DNA of 64,000 nucleotides, taken from positions 90,876,009 through 90,940,008 of the forward strand of contig NC_088794.1 of NCBI RefSeq assembly GCF_011386835.1, read 5' to 3'. The stretch comes from Chrysemys picta bellii. Lineage: Eukaryota > Chordata > Testudines > Emydidae. The notes below the pieces were generated by a model. The model saw nothing but the letters and a program-made list of their open reading frames with translations, was not told the DNA's origin and made no database searches. Positions 23,291-34,855 of this stretch are shown here, piece after piece; the stretch's first letter is position 1; the number at the start of each line of letters is the position of its first letter. The position numbers and the translations under genes were made by a program.

Positions 23291-24220
23291 ACCAAATGCA
23301 ATTGGCTGAGACATGGTCCTGTTTTTTGACCTCTACAGATGAAAAGTGCTATACAGTGCAAAAGTATATTGTATTATCATTATGATTTTATTACAATAGA
23401 GTAATTTCTCCTTTACACTGGCGTAAGATCACGATCAGTCCCCTGGTCTTGATTTTGTCCATGGTTTGTAACCCTTATTTGGCAATTACAGTATTTCCTT
23501 CCTTTTACCCATCTTATTAATAACCTCTGCTATCATGGGGATAATGAGCCAAAACCTGGTCTCACTGAAGTCAACAAGAATTTTGCCTCTGACCTCCCTG
23601 GAGTCAAGACTTGGCTCTGCATCTTTTCTACCTCCTACTCCACAAATGACTGCACTAAAACCAATTCCCTGGTATTGTTGCTCACCACTCAGTTCCCAGA
23701 CACCTTCTGCTGCCAAACATTTTTTAATATTTTGTTAATTTATATTTTTGGTTGAGGGTGCGTGTTTTATACTGGCTGTGTCTCTCCTCTTGAAAACCAC
23801 ATACAGCTCCCAGTGTGTTCCCTCTTTCTCATACATTTATGACCCTAAAGACAGTACGCCTTTATTACTTACTGCATCGAGGAATGCACCACACTGCACT
23901 CTATCGGACACAGCTGCTGATCCTCCACATCTGCTTTACAATAACTCATTCAGCATCCAGACTCTCCATTTCAAATTAGTTTAGTGGTGGGGAGGAGCAC
24001 CAAGGATAGCAAGGGTGAAAATCGAGGGGACTAAAACACACACACAATGTGCCACATCCTCACTAACTGTTATGATTAACTATTTATATTGCAGTAGCAC
24101 CTATTGTGCTAGGCACTACATAAACTTATCAATGCACTATTCTGCACACAGATCAGTGGTCTCACCCCTCTTCCTAGCAAAGATTTCACAACAGATGCCA
24201 TAGTGAAGCTTCATGTTACT

Positions 24221-24474
24221 AACACTTTGGAGGTCACTATACCAGGGTTCAAAAAAGAACTAGATATGTTCATGGAGGATAGGTCCATCAATGGCTTTTA
24301 GCCAGGATGGGCAGGGATGATGACCCTAGCCACAGTTTACCAGAAGCTGGGAATGGGTGACAGGGGATGGATCACTTGATTTCCTCTGGGGCACCTGGCA
24401 CTGGCCACTGTCGGGAGACAGGATACTGGGCTGGATGGACCTTTGGTCTGACTCAGTATGGCTGTTCTTATGAT
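24221..24474 (+). repeat. CR1 LINE 3' end, 5'-truncated
   Basis: Classic CR1 3' region: AAAAGAACTAGATATGTTCA, GAGGATAGGTCCATCAATGG, CTGGGCTGGATGGACCTTTG and the terminal GGCTGTTCTTATGAT. It lies about 330 bp downstream of a DPF3 exon in the transcript direction, on the opposite strand. Confidence 0.93.
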
Positions 24475-24807
24475 AACTGATACCTACTTGTCCCGTTATA
24501 TCCTTATGAATGGAAGACAAGATTCATGTAAGTGGGTTCAGCTCCTGTTGGTTTCAATGAGAGTTACACCCACTTATCCCAGGGATGAATTTGACCTGCA
24601 GACTTGTATTTCTTTTATTTTCTAAAAAAAGAATAATGCAATGGACTTGATAAAATCTCAAAGAGAAAAAGAAGGAGACAGGCAAAGACAGAGTCCAGAG
24701 ACTAAACGCCAGTGCTGTGCGTATGCCAGTCTTCACTTGATCCATGACACCTCAGTGAATGCAACACAGAGGAGAGAGAAAGTGAGAAAGAAACACAAAA
24801 CACGTAC

Positions 24808-24915
24808 CAGGTTTAATTTCCAGAAGCTTCAGCCTGGAGTCCTCAGGAGGATGTAAGCGTCTCTTTTTGCGCCAGCAGCGAGCAGGATATGTGTACAGCT
24901 GACCTGGGGCCAGTC
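24808..24915 (-). CDS. DPF3: DPF3 coding exon (N-terminal Requiem/DPF domain, second part)
   Basis: This 108-bp minus-strand exon is the next DPF3 coding exon. It supplies GA to finish the Gly codon begun in the exon at 30410, then 35 codons, then one base of the next codon (Glu in the family). The peptide starts [20 protein letters not shown] and continues [15 protein letters not shown]. The basic WRKKRR stretch is a DPF-family signature after the Requiem_N region, and LLEIKP is the DPF3-like version. The acceptor ends AACCCACAG above 24915. The donor is CCTG|GTACGTG at 24808/24807. Phase agreement across the 5.5-kb intron confirms that both exons belong to one transcript running toward lower coordinates. 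No stop or frameshift is seen. The next exon would lie below 24808, but I could not find it before position 1, so that intron is probably longer than the window. Confidence 0.95.
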
Positions 24916-25849
24916 CTGTGGGTTAAAAGCAAAAAATAAATGTGGTCACATTCGCATTTGTAAATCCCCATTATTTTCTCTAGCATCTCTGTTTCTCCAT
25001 AGCCAGTATTACCATACTATAGGGTTCAATCCTGCAAGGTGAGAAGCAGCTCAACTGAAGGTATTCGGCATCCCAGAAGCAGCTCAGCATCTTGCAGGAT
25101 CAACCCTACAGAGAAGCCACACGTCTCACTAACATATTTCACTCTGTGCAGGGGTTCTCTGCAACCAGAGCTCCACATAAAAAAAAAAAAAAATTATAAT
25201 AGATAGGATGGGAATGGCTTTGACACCGTGGACACAAATGGTCATTTTTGAACAACTTGACAATATCAAACCCATGTCAATAATGCAGAACAATCCTACC
25301 ATATGATGATAGCTGAGCGGTCTAAGCCAGCCTGGCACAACAGCAAAGAACATTCACCAAACCAGGAACAAAATCTACTCCCCAAACCAGATGATGATAA
25401 TGAAAAAAACTGACACCCTACTTACTTGTGAAAACTGGGCCATCCAGTTGCTCACCCCAAAAGAATAAGCAAATCAAATTTGGCAAGTGCAGCCTAAGTC
25501 TTCAGTTTGAAATATGGAGACTCCCAGAAAATAAAGTTCAAATCCCAGCAGGGTTGAGCCACCCTTTATCCTCTTGAGGCAGATAAACTGAGCATCAAGA
25601 AATTTACTGTGGGATGGGAGAAGCTTTTGGAGGAGATCCTGAAAATAAAGTTCTTGTCTGCCCTGCATGGATTGACACCTTCTGGAAGAATGGGGATTGG
25701 CTCAGGTGGTCTTAGCAACAATTTCCCTTCCCTGTTATGCAGTGCAACAGTTGTTAACACCCTACCTCAGAGAATGCTGCATTTCAGTGGGTTGTGTATA
25801 GTCTATGACCGGCTTTGGAAGGAAAAACACTGTGAATTACCTAGCTCTT

Positions 25850-25925
25850 CCGTAGTGCTTGATATACTTCTTCCAGGCACTTTACAAACCTTAACTAGTA
25901 TTTAAATTGCTATTATTAAGGTATA
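25850..25925 (-). repeat. MIR/L2-like fragment
   Basis: A short match to the reversed 3' part: GTAGTGCTTGATATACTTCT, CAGGCACTTTACAAACCTTA, then a TATTATTA end. Too short to classify further. Confidence 0.5.
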
Positions 25926-27399
25926 TATTGTGACTGGCTGTGGGTCATTGTGGGGGAGCATACAAGGACTCTAATCCTCTCACAAACATGCCCTGTGCAG
26001 GGGCATTCCCAGCCTTACTCTGGTGTAAAAAATTGTGTGAGAGGAGAATCAGGCTCCTTGACCTGTCCCCTTGGGATGGGGGATCTGGGTAAAATCCTGC
26101 ACCTGAGCTTTAACCCAAAACCTAACTTTTCAAATCTAAAAAAAAAAAAAAAAGAAAAAAAAAGCTTTTGTTCTATTTTTTCTCGGTCTCTCACAAATTG
26201 GCACTTCTAGGCTCCAGCAAAGATGGTGAATCACAAACACCAAAATACTACAAACTCAGCTGGAATCAGGAAGTTACAGAAATATTGTAGGAAGGCCTCC
26301 AGCCCAATCCGACACCAGATGGACTCAGATAAGCTCCCGCAGGCCTCCAAACTGACCCTATGAACCTTTTGAGGGGAGCTCTCCTCTGCTATTCAATAAA
26401 TCCCCGCTCAGCAGTGTTCAGCGAGCCACTAAACAAACTTTCACTTGATCCAAACAGGTTTGATACCATTTTCAAGAGGGAAGATTTACACCATTGTCCT
26501 CCACCCCCCGACCACCAATCTATCAACACGATGACACAAGTAAAGTGTGAACCTTTGGTCATTTTTGTGGAGGAGGTGGCAAGAGAGGGCCTTTTACATC
26601 TGCTTTGAACCTACCTCCCCTACTCTGACTCTGCCTGTGCCCACGGTAAAATATGTACAGTTCTTGCCCTCTCTAGTACTTGCTGGGTTGTCTTGCACTG
26701 CTGTGCCTTATAGGGCAACCACAAAAGGTTCCAACCATTTGCTTATAGAGGAAATAGCAGGACCTGCAGTGAGTTATGTTGTTTATCTCATTAGTGTAGG
26801 AGAGTCATAATTCAAAGCTTGCGTGAAAGGCTGGGGGAGGAAGGGAAAAGAGGGAGGGAGTTATGTGCAGTATTGTGTGAAATTAACCCTGAACTGTGTC
26901 GCGAGAGGCAGCCTTCTGACTCCTTTACAAGAGGGCTGTAAGAAACCAAGTTTATCCATGGGGCATCTGACTCTCCTCTCCCCCTTTTAAACCCTGTGTA
27001 AGTGAAAGGAGGTTCTGGATCTTTTCCGTTTGCCTGCTTCAGGTTAGAGATGGGGGAAGTGAAGGTCAGTAACAAAGAAAAGGGGTGCATACAATCCAGA
27101 CACCAGAGTGGCTGGTGGAGAATTCTCATTGGTTTAAGATTGCCACAGCACACTATGTGCAGCCTGGAAATGGCAATGCTCCCACCACAGATAGATGCTG
27201 TGTCCTGTCACAATGGGGCTACAAGAGATGGATGGTACAGAGAGACCCAAGGGAGCTCTAAATGAGCTAATCACATCAAGGAACAGCGAATATGGGGGAG
27301 GAGGGATTCTTGGTTTCTTTCTAAATCATTATAGTTTAAATAAAAAAGACCTCGGGTTTGGTCGCTGATGCAGATACAGGAGGTTTCAGCCTATTTAAA

Positions 27400-27640
27400 T
27401 TCTAACCTAAACATGTCTTGCCACTAATCAGTCCTCACCACACCTCAACTCACCCTGTAAGAAAGGGAAACTCTACTATCTCCATTTCATAGACAGGGAA
27501 ACTGAGGCACCGTGATGCAAGTAGGACTAAGGTTGACAAATTTGCCCAAGATAACAGTGAGTTAGTTACAAACCTGGCCAAAGAACCCAGCTCTCCTGGC
27601 CCTGTGCTTTAAACACTAGACAATGATTCCTCCCATAAGT
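27400..27640 (-). repeat. MIR/CORE-like SINE
   Basis: Shows CTATCTCCATTTCATAGACAG, GGGAAACTGAGGCACCGTGA, TTTGCCCAAGATAACAGTGA and a head-side CTTTAAACACTAGACAATGA. These come in the expected reverse order. Confidence 0.8.
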
Positions 27641-28230
27641 GTGTCTGGTACAAGGCTGCCTTGTGCCATCCTTGTAGCATATGCTCCCTCCAGCATCTGG
27701 CTTCTACGTATAATAAATGTATACCTGCTTATGTGTGTGAGTGAGTTCAAATCGATAAAAATAGCAGTATCTCACTCATAATCAGATGCTGCAGGAACAG
27801 AAGTTCTTGGGATAAATACATTAATAACAACAAGAAAAAGCAAAAATTAGCTTGTTTTGCCAAAGCATAATCTCCCTGGAACAGGGAGCTTTCAGATGAA
27901 ACAAAACCAACAGTGGTCACTAAAGATCCCAGGAGACTTTTCGTGAAGGAAGGCCCCCAAAGACCTAGACGAATTCCAGCTCAGGTAACTACATTCTGCC
28001 TACCCAAACTCCCCCTGCAGTTTCGCGTGGATAAGGTATTACCATCCTTCAGAACTTATCCTAAATGATAATGTAGTGTTGCTGTGCACTAATAACACAG
28101 CTTCTACATCCCACACCAGGAGTGGCTGCATTTCAGTGATCGGTGAAGTGACTCCCACGTATCCTTTACTTAGAGCTGGTCTTACTTTGGGTATTGTGAG
28201 GTTTAACTAATTAGGGCCGACCCTAGCCTC

Positions 28231-28508
28231 AGGACTTGTTTACATTGGGTGGGGGTGCGGCGGGAGGTGTTATGCTGGAATAGCCATTCCCCATGAATTC
28301 CATGTGTGGATGCTCTGACCCTGGAATGAGAGCACCTCATTCCAAATTAGTTTAATCTACTATCAAAATGGAGTAAACTAATTTGGAATAAGGCAATCTT
28401 ATTCCAGAATAAAAGCATCCACACATGGAATTAATTGGGAATAGTTAATCTACTTTAAATTCATATGCTACCTTATTCTGGGTTAATATTTATGTACACA
28501 CAAGCCCT
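28231..28508. repeat. Palindromic MITE (GGACTTGTTTACA ... TGTACACACAAGCCC)
   Basis: Complementary ends flank a central inverted repeat: CATTCCAAATTAGTTTA near 28340 pairs with TAAACTAATTTGGAATAAG near 28373. CCATGTGTGGATGCT pairs with AGCATCCACACATGG. No unambiguous TSD. Confidence 0.8.
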
Positions 28509-29759
28509 GAGTCCTGGTGTGCAGGTGGGGAACAGTGTAAGATGCCTTCCCCCATTCTGTGCCCTGTGAAATGGCCAGGGAAAATTCCAGTCCCTGAACT
28601 TGATGGAATGTAGGAACTGTTTCCTCCGTATGCCCCTGGGCCAGCTATGACTCCACCTGGCCAGTCACAGAGAAAAGAACAGGTTGCACCATCCCAAGAC
28701 TGTGGAACTGTCTACCACAAGAAATAAGAATGACCAAGGACCTCCCCACAAATAAAACTAGACACAAAAACATATCTTGGACTTAGCTTTCCCTCAACCT
28801 GCACCCATACAAAATGCACATGAACACACACAGAAACCAAGAGCTAGAAACTAGTCCAGGCATTTCTCCCAGAGGCTAGGAAGGAAGAAAGAGTGAGAGA
28901 TTGTTATTTCTCTTCTTAAACACTTGAGACATTCAGATTCTATAGCCATTTAAGCACCTCGATAGATTTGCTGAAACACATGCAAAAAAGTGGGGCTAAA
29001 ATGAGGGAACACAATCTGCTTCCTGCCACTATTCTCATTTGCAAAAGCATCACTACGGAGTTTGATCTGAACATAACCAGTCTGCTCCCTCCACAGCTGC
29101 AAACCCCAAGAACCAAAGCCCACTCACCTTACTTCTACAAGTAGGCCCGTTGACTTCCACGGGACTACTCACAAGAGTAAATAAGCAGGACATGGCGCTA
29201 GTACTGCACACATAGATGCGGTCCCTTATTAGAAATCACATTCCTCATGAGAGACCCACATTTACCTCTTCTGCCCCAGGCCACCACCACCACCATCGCC
29301 GCCGCCATCTTGGTATGATTTCATTTTTGCTTACTGTAAATGATTTACGCAAAAAGGAAACCCATAAATCACAAATTATACAAAATGCTATTTTGGCTCT
29401 AAAATGCATCACATATTAGTTAAGGAGAGGGTGCAACCTCCATTATCCAACCATCAAATATCCAAAACAGAGCTATATCATCCAATGTCTATTGAACTGA
29501 GAACGTCAGTTATCCAGAACCCCAATTATTTATAAGTGCGTACACTTCCCACCAAGGCACTTGGATAATTAACCCTTCACTGTAAATTTTGGGTGTTCCC
29601 CTCTTATTTTGGGTCTTTGTCCCAAATATTGAAGGAAAAAAAACCAAATAACTTGGCATAGATCAAAGTGTCAAAAATTCCATTCTCTCAACAAATAATG
29701 CATCTGGCTACATTCTCAATGGCTTCAGTGGGAGTTTTGTTACAGTAGGGTGCTTAGGG

Positions 29760-30060
29760 TTGACCCAATAATAATACTTTAACTTCCATGCGAGGATCTC
29801 AATCTGTTCTACAAACATTAATGAATTAGAACCTGATCAAAAGCCCATTGAAGTCAATGGAGGTCTTTTTCAGTGGACTTTGGATCAGGCCCATATTGCC
29901 TTTGTAACATATTTATGAGAACATTTATCCTCCTTTCACAGATGGAAAACTGAGACACAGAGGTGAAGACCAAGTGATCTGTCTAAGGCAGAGCTGGGAA
30001 CAGAATCTAGATCTCTTGACTCCTGGTCCCCTTCTCTAATCACAAGTGAATTTCAGAAGA
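29760..30060 (-). repeat. MIR/CORE-like SINE with embedded palindrome
   Basis: GAGGATCTCAATCTGTTCTA and CACAGATGGAAAACTGAGACACAG mark the SINE. Between them is a short palindromic segment, CCATTGAAGTCAATGGAGG, followed by GGATCAGGCCC, a motif common in turtle intergenic DNA. Confidence 0.65.
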
Positions 30061-30409
30061 TAAGACTCTCCCTAAATTTATGTTTCCTATTGAGAAATAA
30101 GGTTAGTGAGAGAGTCTTCCCTCCTTTAAAATATTTCCAAGGCTCTCTTGGGTAGAGGTCCTCTATTATGCAACTAACTCAGATCAATAGCAATAAAGGA
30201 GCTGTGATGATGCAGCATTAGAAACTATGTCAAGCAATAGAAATAATAAGTAGGATCTGCTCTCTGCAGTTACCAAAGGGAATCCCCTCCAGGCCCAGCG
30301 GTTTAGGCAACTTCTCCTATGTGTGTGGTGCTTAACAGGTTTGAGTTTTTAGTAATTAAACCCCATGAGGGCTCAGCGGCCTGCCCTCCATACACACATA
30401 GCTGCCTAC

Positions 30410-30570
30410 CTGGTCCCCGATGCCTCTTCTCCATCCAGATGTAGCAGTTGTTCTGAGCTACCCCAGTCTGCGAATCCAGGAAGGGGAGGCGGACGCTGCG
30501 CTCGGCGCACAGCCGAGAGTTGTAGCTGCGGCAGTGCTCGATGGCTTCTTTGTAGAACTGGTCTCCAAGT
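30410..30570 (-). CDS. DPF3: DPF3 coding exon (N-terminal Requiem/DPF domain, first part)
   Basis: DPF3 (BAF45c) is a nuclear subunit of BAF (SWI/SNF) chromatin remodelling complexes. Its C-terminal double PHD finger reads modified histone H3, and this exon belongs to the conserved N-terminal Requiem/DPF domain. Read on the minus strand, the 161-bp exon gives one base completing a codon, 53 full codons, then one base of a Gly codon. The peptide starts [13 protein letters not shown] and contains [30 protein letters not shown]. The DQFYK and SYNSRL segments and Val after AERS favour DPF3 over DPF1 and DPF2, as I remember those paralogues. The acceptor is a pyrimidine tract ending CCTGGCAG just above 30570. 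The donor is CAG|GTAGGC at 30410/30409. The frame is intact and GC-rich against AT-rich flanks. It should be the second coding exon, because family proteins carry only about ten residues before it. Identity is near certain; the exact exon number is inferred. Confidence 0.96.
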
Positions 30571-30773
30571 CTGCCAGGAGGAAAAGAGCAGAGAGTAAGA
30601 GATTGCTTTGGTCTCCCTGAACAAGTAATGGAAAGAAGGGGACGTGGGGTTAATTAAAAATGGACAAGCGGAAATACTTTCACCAGACACATTGTACGCA
30701 TTAACCTGAGGCACTTACTGCCACAGGGTGTCACGGGCAGAGTAGTAAGAGTCATGAGAAGATTAGACACTGA

Positions 30774-31050
30774 GGGTATGTCTATACTGCAGCTGGGAGC
30801 AAGTGTCCCAGCCGAGGTAGACAGACCTGTGCTAACAGGACTCAAGCTATCATGCTAAAAATAGCAGCGTGGATGTTGCTGCACTGGCAGAGGCTCAGGC
30901 TAGCCACCCAAGCTCAGACTCACCTGATCAGGTGGCTAGCACCAGTGCAGCAACATCCACACTGCTATTATTAGCATGATAACTTGAGCCCTGTTAGTGC
31001 AGGCCTGTCTACCCAGGCTGAGATGCTCACTCCCAGCTGCAACGTAGACA
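30774..31050. repeat. Palindromic MITE (GGGTATGTCTA ... TAGACATAC)
   Basis: The ends GGGTATGTCTATACTGCAGC and GCTGCAACGTAGACATACG are complementary. A large internal inverted repeat pairs ATCATGCTAAAAATAGCAGC with GCTATTATTAGCATGAT, and GTTGCTGCACTGG with CCAGTGCAGCAAC. Its right end was used as the target of the Penelope tail at 31063. Confidence 0.85.
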
Positions 31051-31062
31051 TACGTTTAAGGA

Positions 31063-31150
31063 GAACAGGAGGACTTGTGGCACCTTAGAGACTAACAAAT
31101 TTATTAGAGCATAAGCTTTCGTGGACTACAGCCCACTTCTTCGGATGCAT
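31063..31150 (-). mobile_element. Short Penelope-like 3' tail insertion with 13-bp TSD
   Basis: An exact 13-bp TSD, ATACGTTTAAGGA, lies at 31050-31062 and 31151-31163. The 88-bp body on the minus strand is a hammerhead-like core followed by GTTAGTCTCTAAGGTGCCAC. It is the same type of terminal sequence as at 19606, from a different subfamily. Extreme 5' truncation leaves only the ribozyme-like end. Confidence 0.9.
31106..31149 (-). ncRNA. Hammerhead-like ribozyme motif
   Basis: Minus strand: CCGAAGA (expected CUGANGA), an extra A, stem II GTGGGC/GTCCAC (one G-T wobble) with loop TGTA, GAA, stem III AGC/GCT with loop TTAT, then C. The stem geometry is well preserved. The U4-to-C change should weaken or abolish cleavage. 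Confidence 0.58.
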
Positions 31151-31800
31151 ATACGTTTAAGGATAAAGCAATCGTCAGTCAGGGAAACAGACGGCTCTGG
31201 GTAATGGGAGGTAAAGATTTTCACTTCTAGTGTGCCGGTTCGAATCCAGCTCACAAAATGAGCCCATAGTTTTGTTCCGTATCGGAGGGCAACTTCCGCA
31301 GTATGTTCGAACAACTGAAAAGCTGCTTTAAAGAGGGCCAGTTTAAAAGAACTCCACTTCAAAACCTGCAGACACACACCGCTGCTCCAAGGCTGGTCCT
31401 GCAGGTGAGATGCAGGCTCTGCCTGCTTATGGGTATGTGTCCCCTGAGCTAGCAATAGGGACTTATCTGTGCTCCTAGGTAGAATAATCAGGGAGAGTGG
31501 AGAGCTAAGCACAGCTGCACGTTAAGGGTTTGGCTTGATATATAACGTGTTAGCCCATAGTTTGTAAAGTGCTTGTGGTCCTTTAGATGACTGGCACTAC
31601 AGAAATGAAACATACCAGTATGTGCAACGTGGCACAAGGTGACCACTGCAAGGGACAGGAAGAAATCTAACCCTTGCTCCTTTACAGCTTTCCACAGCTG
31701 GCTTAGGGCATTGACCAGGCAGTAGGATACTAGATTTACCAGCATGACAAATCTTTTGTTCTTGAGTTTACAAAGGTGAGATGATATTTAGCGAGCTATC

Positions 31801-31985
31801 GGGGGAGGGATAGCTCAGTGGTTTGAGCATTGGCCTGCTAAACCCAGGGTTGTGAGATCAATCCTTGAGGGGGCCACTTAGGGATCTGGGGCAAAATCAG
31901 TACTTGGTCCTGCTAGTGAAGGCAGGGGGCTGGACTTGATGACCTTTCAAGGTCCCTTCCAGTTCTAGGAGATAGGATATCTCCA
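31801..31985 (+). repeat. Cryptodiran tRNA-derived SINE (tortoise pol III/SINE)
   Basis: The head GGGGGAGGGATAGCTCAGTG carries box A and GTTGTGAGATCAATCC carries box B. It is followed by GAGGGGGCCACTTAGGGATC and the LINE-derived tail CAAGGTCCCTTCCAGTTCTA ... ATAGGATATCTCC. It is not a functional tRNA gene, since there is no acceptor-stem complement. This family points to a turtle genome. Confidence 0.95.
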
Positions 31986-33799
31986 TTATCATATCATTTA
32001 TTTGATAAATAGCCATTTGTTCCAAACTTCGTGAACCCTTCGGCTTCTATAGAGAATGGTAAAAAAACAAAAACAAACACAAACTGCACACCAGAGAGAG
32101 CCCGAAATTTCCTAGTTAGCTTCTTTAATAGTGAGAAAGGCATACTTTCAACAATGTAGGGCCAAATTCTCCAGTATGTTGTGCCACTTTGATGACACAG
32201 ATTGGCCATCGAGCTGGAGTGTCACAAAGCTGCCACTGCATACCCCTGGAGCTGGCCCTCATCCTATTGGGTGAAATTCAGCAATGGGCACAAGTTGATC
32301 AGAAAATAGGTATAAGTGGTAAAGTAGTATAACTTGCACTGAATTTGGCATTCATTAGTCTGCAACAAGAGAGAAAATTGCATGCCAAGGGAGCAAAAGT
32401 GGAGGAGGGAGGGAAAAGCAGCCAATAAAAAGGTGTCAGATATAAGGGTTGCACATAACAGCTGATATAGCCTCAAGCTGCAACAGCTTTTCAGAGGACT
32501 GTCCAATTGTTTCTTGCAGCAGACAACACACATGGTGTATCTAGCCCCTCTCAGCCCCATCTTCCCCCTCTGTCCACTGGCCCCAGAACCAATACAGGCC
32601 TGGCTCCTTGCATGCAATGCTGAAGAGGATGGGAGAGGACAGTAATGTGGATGTACAGTCCATGCAGATAGAGTTCTGCATACAGCAGGATCTTCTCTGC
32701 ACTCAGATCCCAGGGAGACAATACCAGGCCCCTGCTTCCAGGGAGGGGAAAAAGCTGCACATACTGTATGAGATTGACTGAGTAGAAATGAAAACTTATT
32801 AAAAGCTATAATTAAAGCTGGCTTTCACATACACTTGTGTAATCAAAGTCAGTAACAAGGAAACTCAGATTGATCAAAGATTAACAGTTCTCACAAACAC
32901 TTTGAGTATCAGCCATGCGAAGTCAAATTCTTTCCTATGTTAAACCAGGGATGTTCAGACATACTGAGGTCTTTATAGAACAAAGAGTAGAAACTGGATG
33001 AAAACAAACTGTCACCCAATGCACAGGTTCTTTGTGTACTAAGAATCACACACACACCACCCCCAACGAAATATGAGCACGACCGGCATACTGTATTAAC
33101 AAAAACTCAACAGAATAAACTACAGCAACCAGGATAGGAGTCATAGCTGGAGACTAATTCAGTTTCCATCGTGCTGTAAACTGAAAATAACTGTAAATCT
33201 TTGACTGTTAAATATTTGGCTTAAAGTGACACTGTCAAGTATGGTTTAAGCCTAAAATTTAGGTTTTCCTACAAGGGGAAGAAAGGTTTTCCAAAACTTA
33301 AATGTGTTTGATGATCAGTAGAAGCTGACAGTCTAGTAGATCAAATTCATCCTCCATGTAACTCCAGTGAGAGTTATGTTTGGCTGGAGACTAGATATTT
33401 CATACCAACTGTAATTATTTTTAAATTAGAGCTTTTCTTCTTCTATAAAAAATGTTAATTAGTTAATTGAGATGTGGATGCAAGGTTCTGGTTTGGACCC
33501 AATCACCTCTGAACTTTAGGGAAGTTTGGATCCAGATTCAAACTTCACAGTTGACTCTTTTATGATGAGCAGAATCTAAAATCCCCAAATCCAAAAAACT
33601 CAAACTTTGGAGAAGTGGGGGATCTACAGTGGTGGTCTGAGGGTTGGGCCAAGCTCTGGTTCTGAAGGCTGAAACCATGGAGAATAATTGACATTAAAAA
33701 GCAAAGCAACATTTTATTACATCAGTTACATCTTAATGGAAAACTTTGTTATTTTGTTTGTTTTAACATGAACTTCCCTGGAATCACAATACGAGTAAT

Positions 33800-33985
33800 A
33801 TTATTAGTATTAAAGGCGTCAAAGGAGGTCAAGAGCCTATTGTGCTGGGCATTGTACATACACATAAGAGAAAGACAGCCTGCCCCAAAGAACTTACAGT
33901 CTAAATAGATAGGACAGATAAAGGGTGGGAAGGGAAACAGGGAACTGAAGTGACTTAAGCAAAACTTAATGGCCCAATCTATTTT
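33800..33985 (-). repeat. CORE-SINE-like copy
   Basis: GCCTATTGTGCTGGGCATTG, GCCCCAAAGAACTTACAGTC and AGGGAAACAGGGAACTGAAG reproduce the reptilian CORE-SINE/MIR central and 3' order in reverse. Confidence 0.75.
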
Positions 33986-34207
33986 TACTGACCAAGTTCA
34001 ACGAAGAGTAAAAAGTAAACAAATCACATTAATAGTGAAAAGTAAATTACATTTTAAAAATTCTTTCAGGTTCAATCATTTAGTGTAATTAGCAACACAG
34101 GTTAGGAAAACCATTCATAAAATATGTAAGACCTGCTTATCATCTCTCTAAACACTGATGTTATGCTAATACAATTACCCTGACTTCAGGGGAATGTCAC
34201 TGGCATA

Positions 34208-34572
34208 CAGGGCTGGCTCCAGGCACCAGCCCACCAAGCTTGTGCTTCGAGCGGCACCTAAAGGGGGGCGGCGCAGCGCTCCGGCCGCCGGGGAGAGCGG
34301 AGCACCGGCCAGTTCGCCGCCCTCCCCCCAGCGCTCTGGCCGCCAGGGAGAGCGGAGCCGCGGCGGGCTCTCTGGCCGCCGGGGAGAGCGGAGCCGCGAC
34401 AGGCTCTCCGCCCTCCTCCCGGCGCTCTGGCTGCCGGGGAAAGCGGAGCTGCGGCGGGCTCGCCACCCTCCCCCCGGCACTCCAGCCGGTCCGGGAGAGC
34501 GGAGCCGCACGGGGTTGGGGGCGGCGGGAGGCTTTTTTGCCTTGGGCGGCAAAAAAGCCAGAGCCGGCCCTG
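34208..34572. mobile_element. hAT-type MITE (CAGGGCTGGCTCC termini), GC-rich interior
   Basis: A diverged 8-bp TSD, CTGGCATA at 34200-34207 and CGGGCATA at 34573-34580 (7 of 8), flanks it. The termini are CAGGGCTGGCTCCAGGCA and GAGCCGGCCCTG. The interior repeats a GGGGAGAGCGGAGC motif about five times, giving CpG-rich frames on both strands that I treat as non-genic. Confidence 0.92.
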
Positions 34573-34734
34573 CGGGCATAACACCCAGGTAACAGGGTGA
34601 CGAATCAGGCCCCATGATTTCTGTTAAGTCTATGTCCTTTTAAATGTTGAGAAATTAAGATTTTCTACTCATCAGTAACAGCCTGATCTAACCCCGAGCA
34701 AAGTCAATGGATAATAATCCTTCCCTTCTTGCAA

Positions 34735-34855
34735 CCTTTGTCTTGTCTATTTAGACTGTAAACCCTTCAAGGCAGAGATAGTCACATACTATTTGTCTGT
34801 ACAGTACCTAGCACTACTTTAATACAAGAGTTAGATTGGGCCCTAGGTCACTATT
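34735..34855 (+). repeat. L2/MIR-like 3' tail
   Basis: GACTGTAAACCCTTCAAGGC, then TACAGTACCTAGCACTACTT. This matches the common reptilian 'TTGTAAGCTCTT...CAGCGCCTAGCACAATGG' 3' end. Confidence 0.7.

Larger units (their letters stand above)
1..24807 (-). other. DPF3: DPF3 downstream intron (partial)
   Basis: The region below the donor at 24807 should be the next DPF3 intron. No exon continuing the protein was found. Outside the listed repeats I recognise nothing in 485-1030, 1281-2085, 4021-5847, 6181-7569, 8241-10984, 12070-13836, 14430-15157, 15284-16860, 17000-18090, 18440-19285 or 21201-21786. Short low-complexity tracts occur there: CA at 4328-4345, CA/CCTA near 15497-15530 and a T-run near 17905-17938. 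Confidence 0.75.
24916..30409 (-). other. DPF3: DPF3 intron between the two coding exons (complete)
   Basis: GT at 30409-30408 and AG at 24917-24916 on the minus strand bound a 5.5-kb intron. It holds short A-runs near 25180 and 26140, MIR/CORE-like remnants at 25850-25925, 27400-27640 and 29760-30060, and a palindromic MITE at 28231-28508. I recognise nothing in 25200-25850, 26170-27400, 27640-28230 or 28510-29760. The last of these includes a short CAC/CGC triplet run at 29280-29310. No further coding exon is apparent. Confidence 0.9.

Noticed and set aside
1..24807. Next DPF3 exon (after LLEIKP)
   Set aside because: I looked for a minus-strand exon encoding the acidic linker of the family and found no convincing match, so none is called.
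29281..29310. CAC/CGC triplet run as a coding or expansion locus
   Set aside because: Too short and imperfect, with no surrounding frame.
31801..31880. tRNA gene
   Set aside because: Box A and box B are present, but the acceptor stem does not close and a SINE tail follows. The same holds at 54764, 49221 and 46728.
34175..34615. 146- and 132-codon frames on both strands
   Set aside because: Created by repeated GGGGAGAGCGGAGC words in a MITE, and they cross its TSDs.
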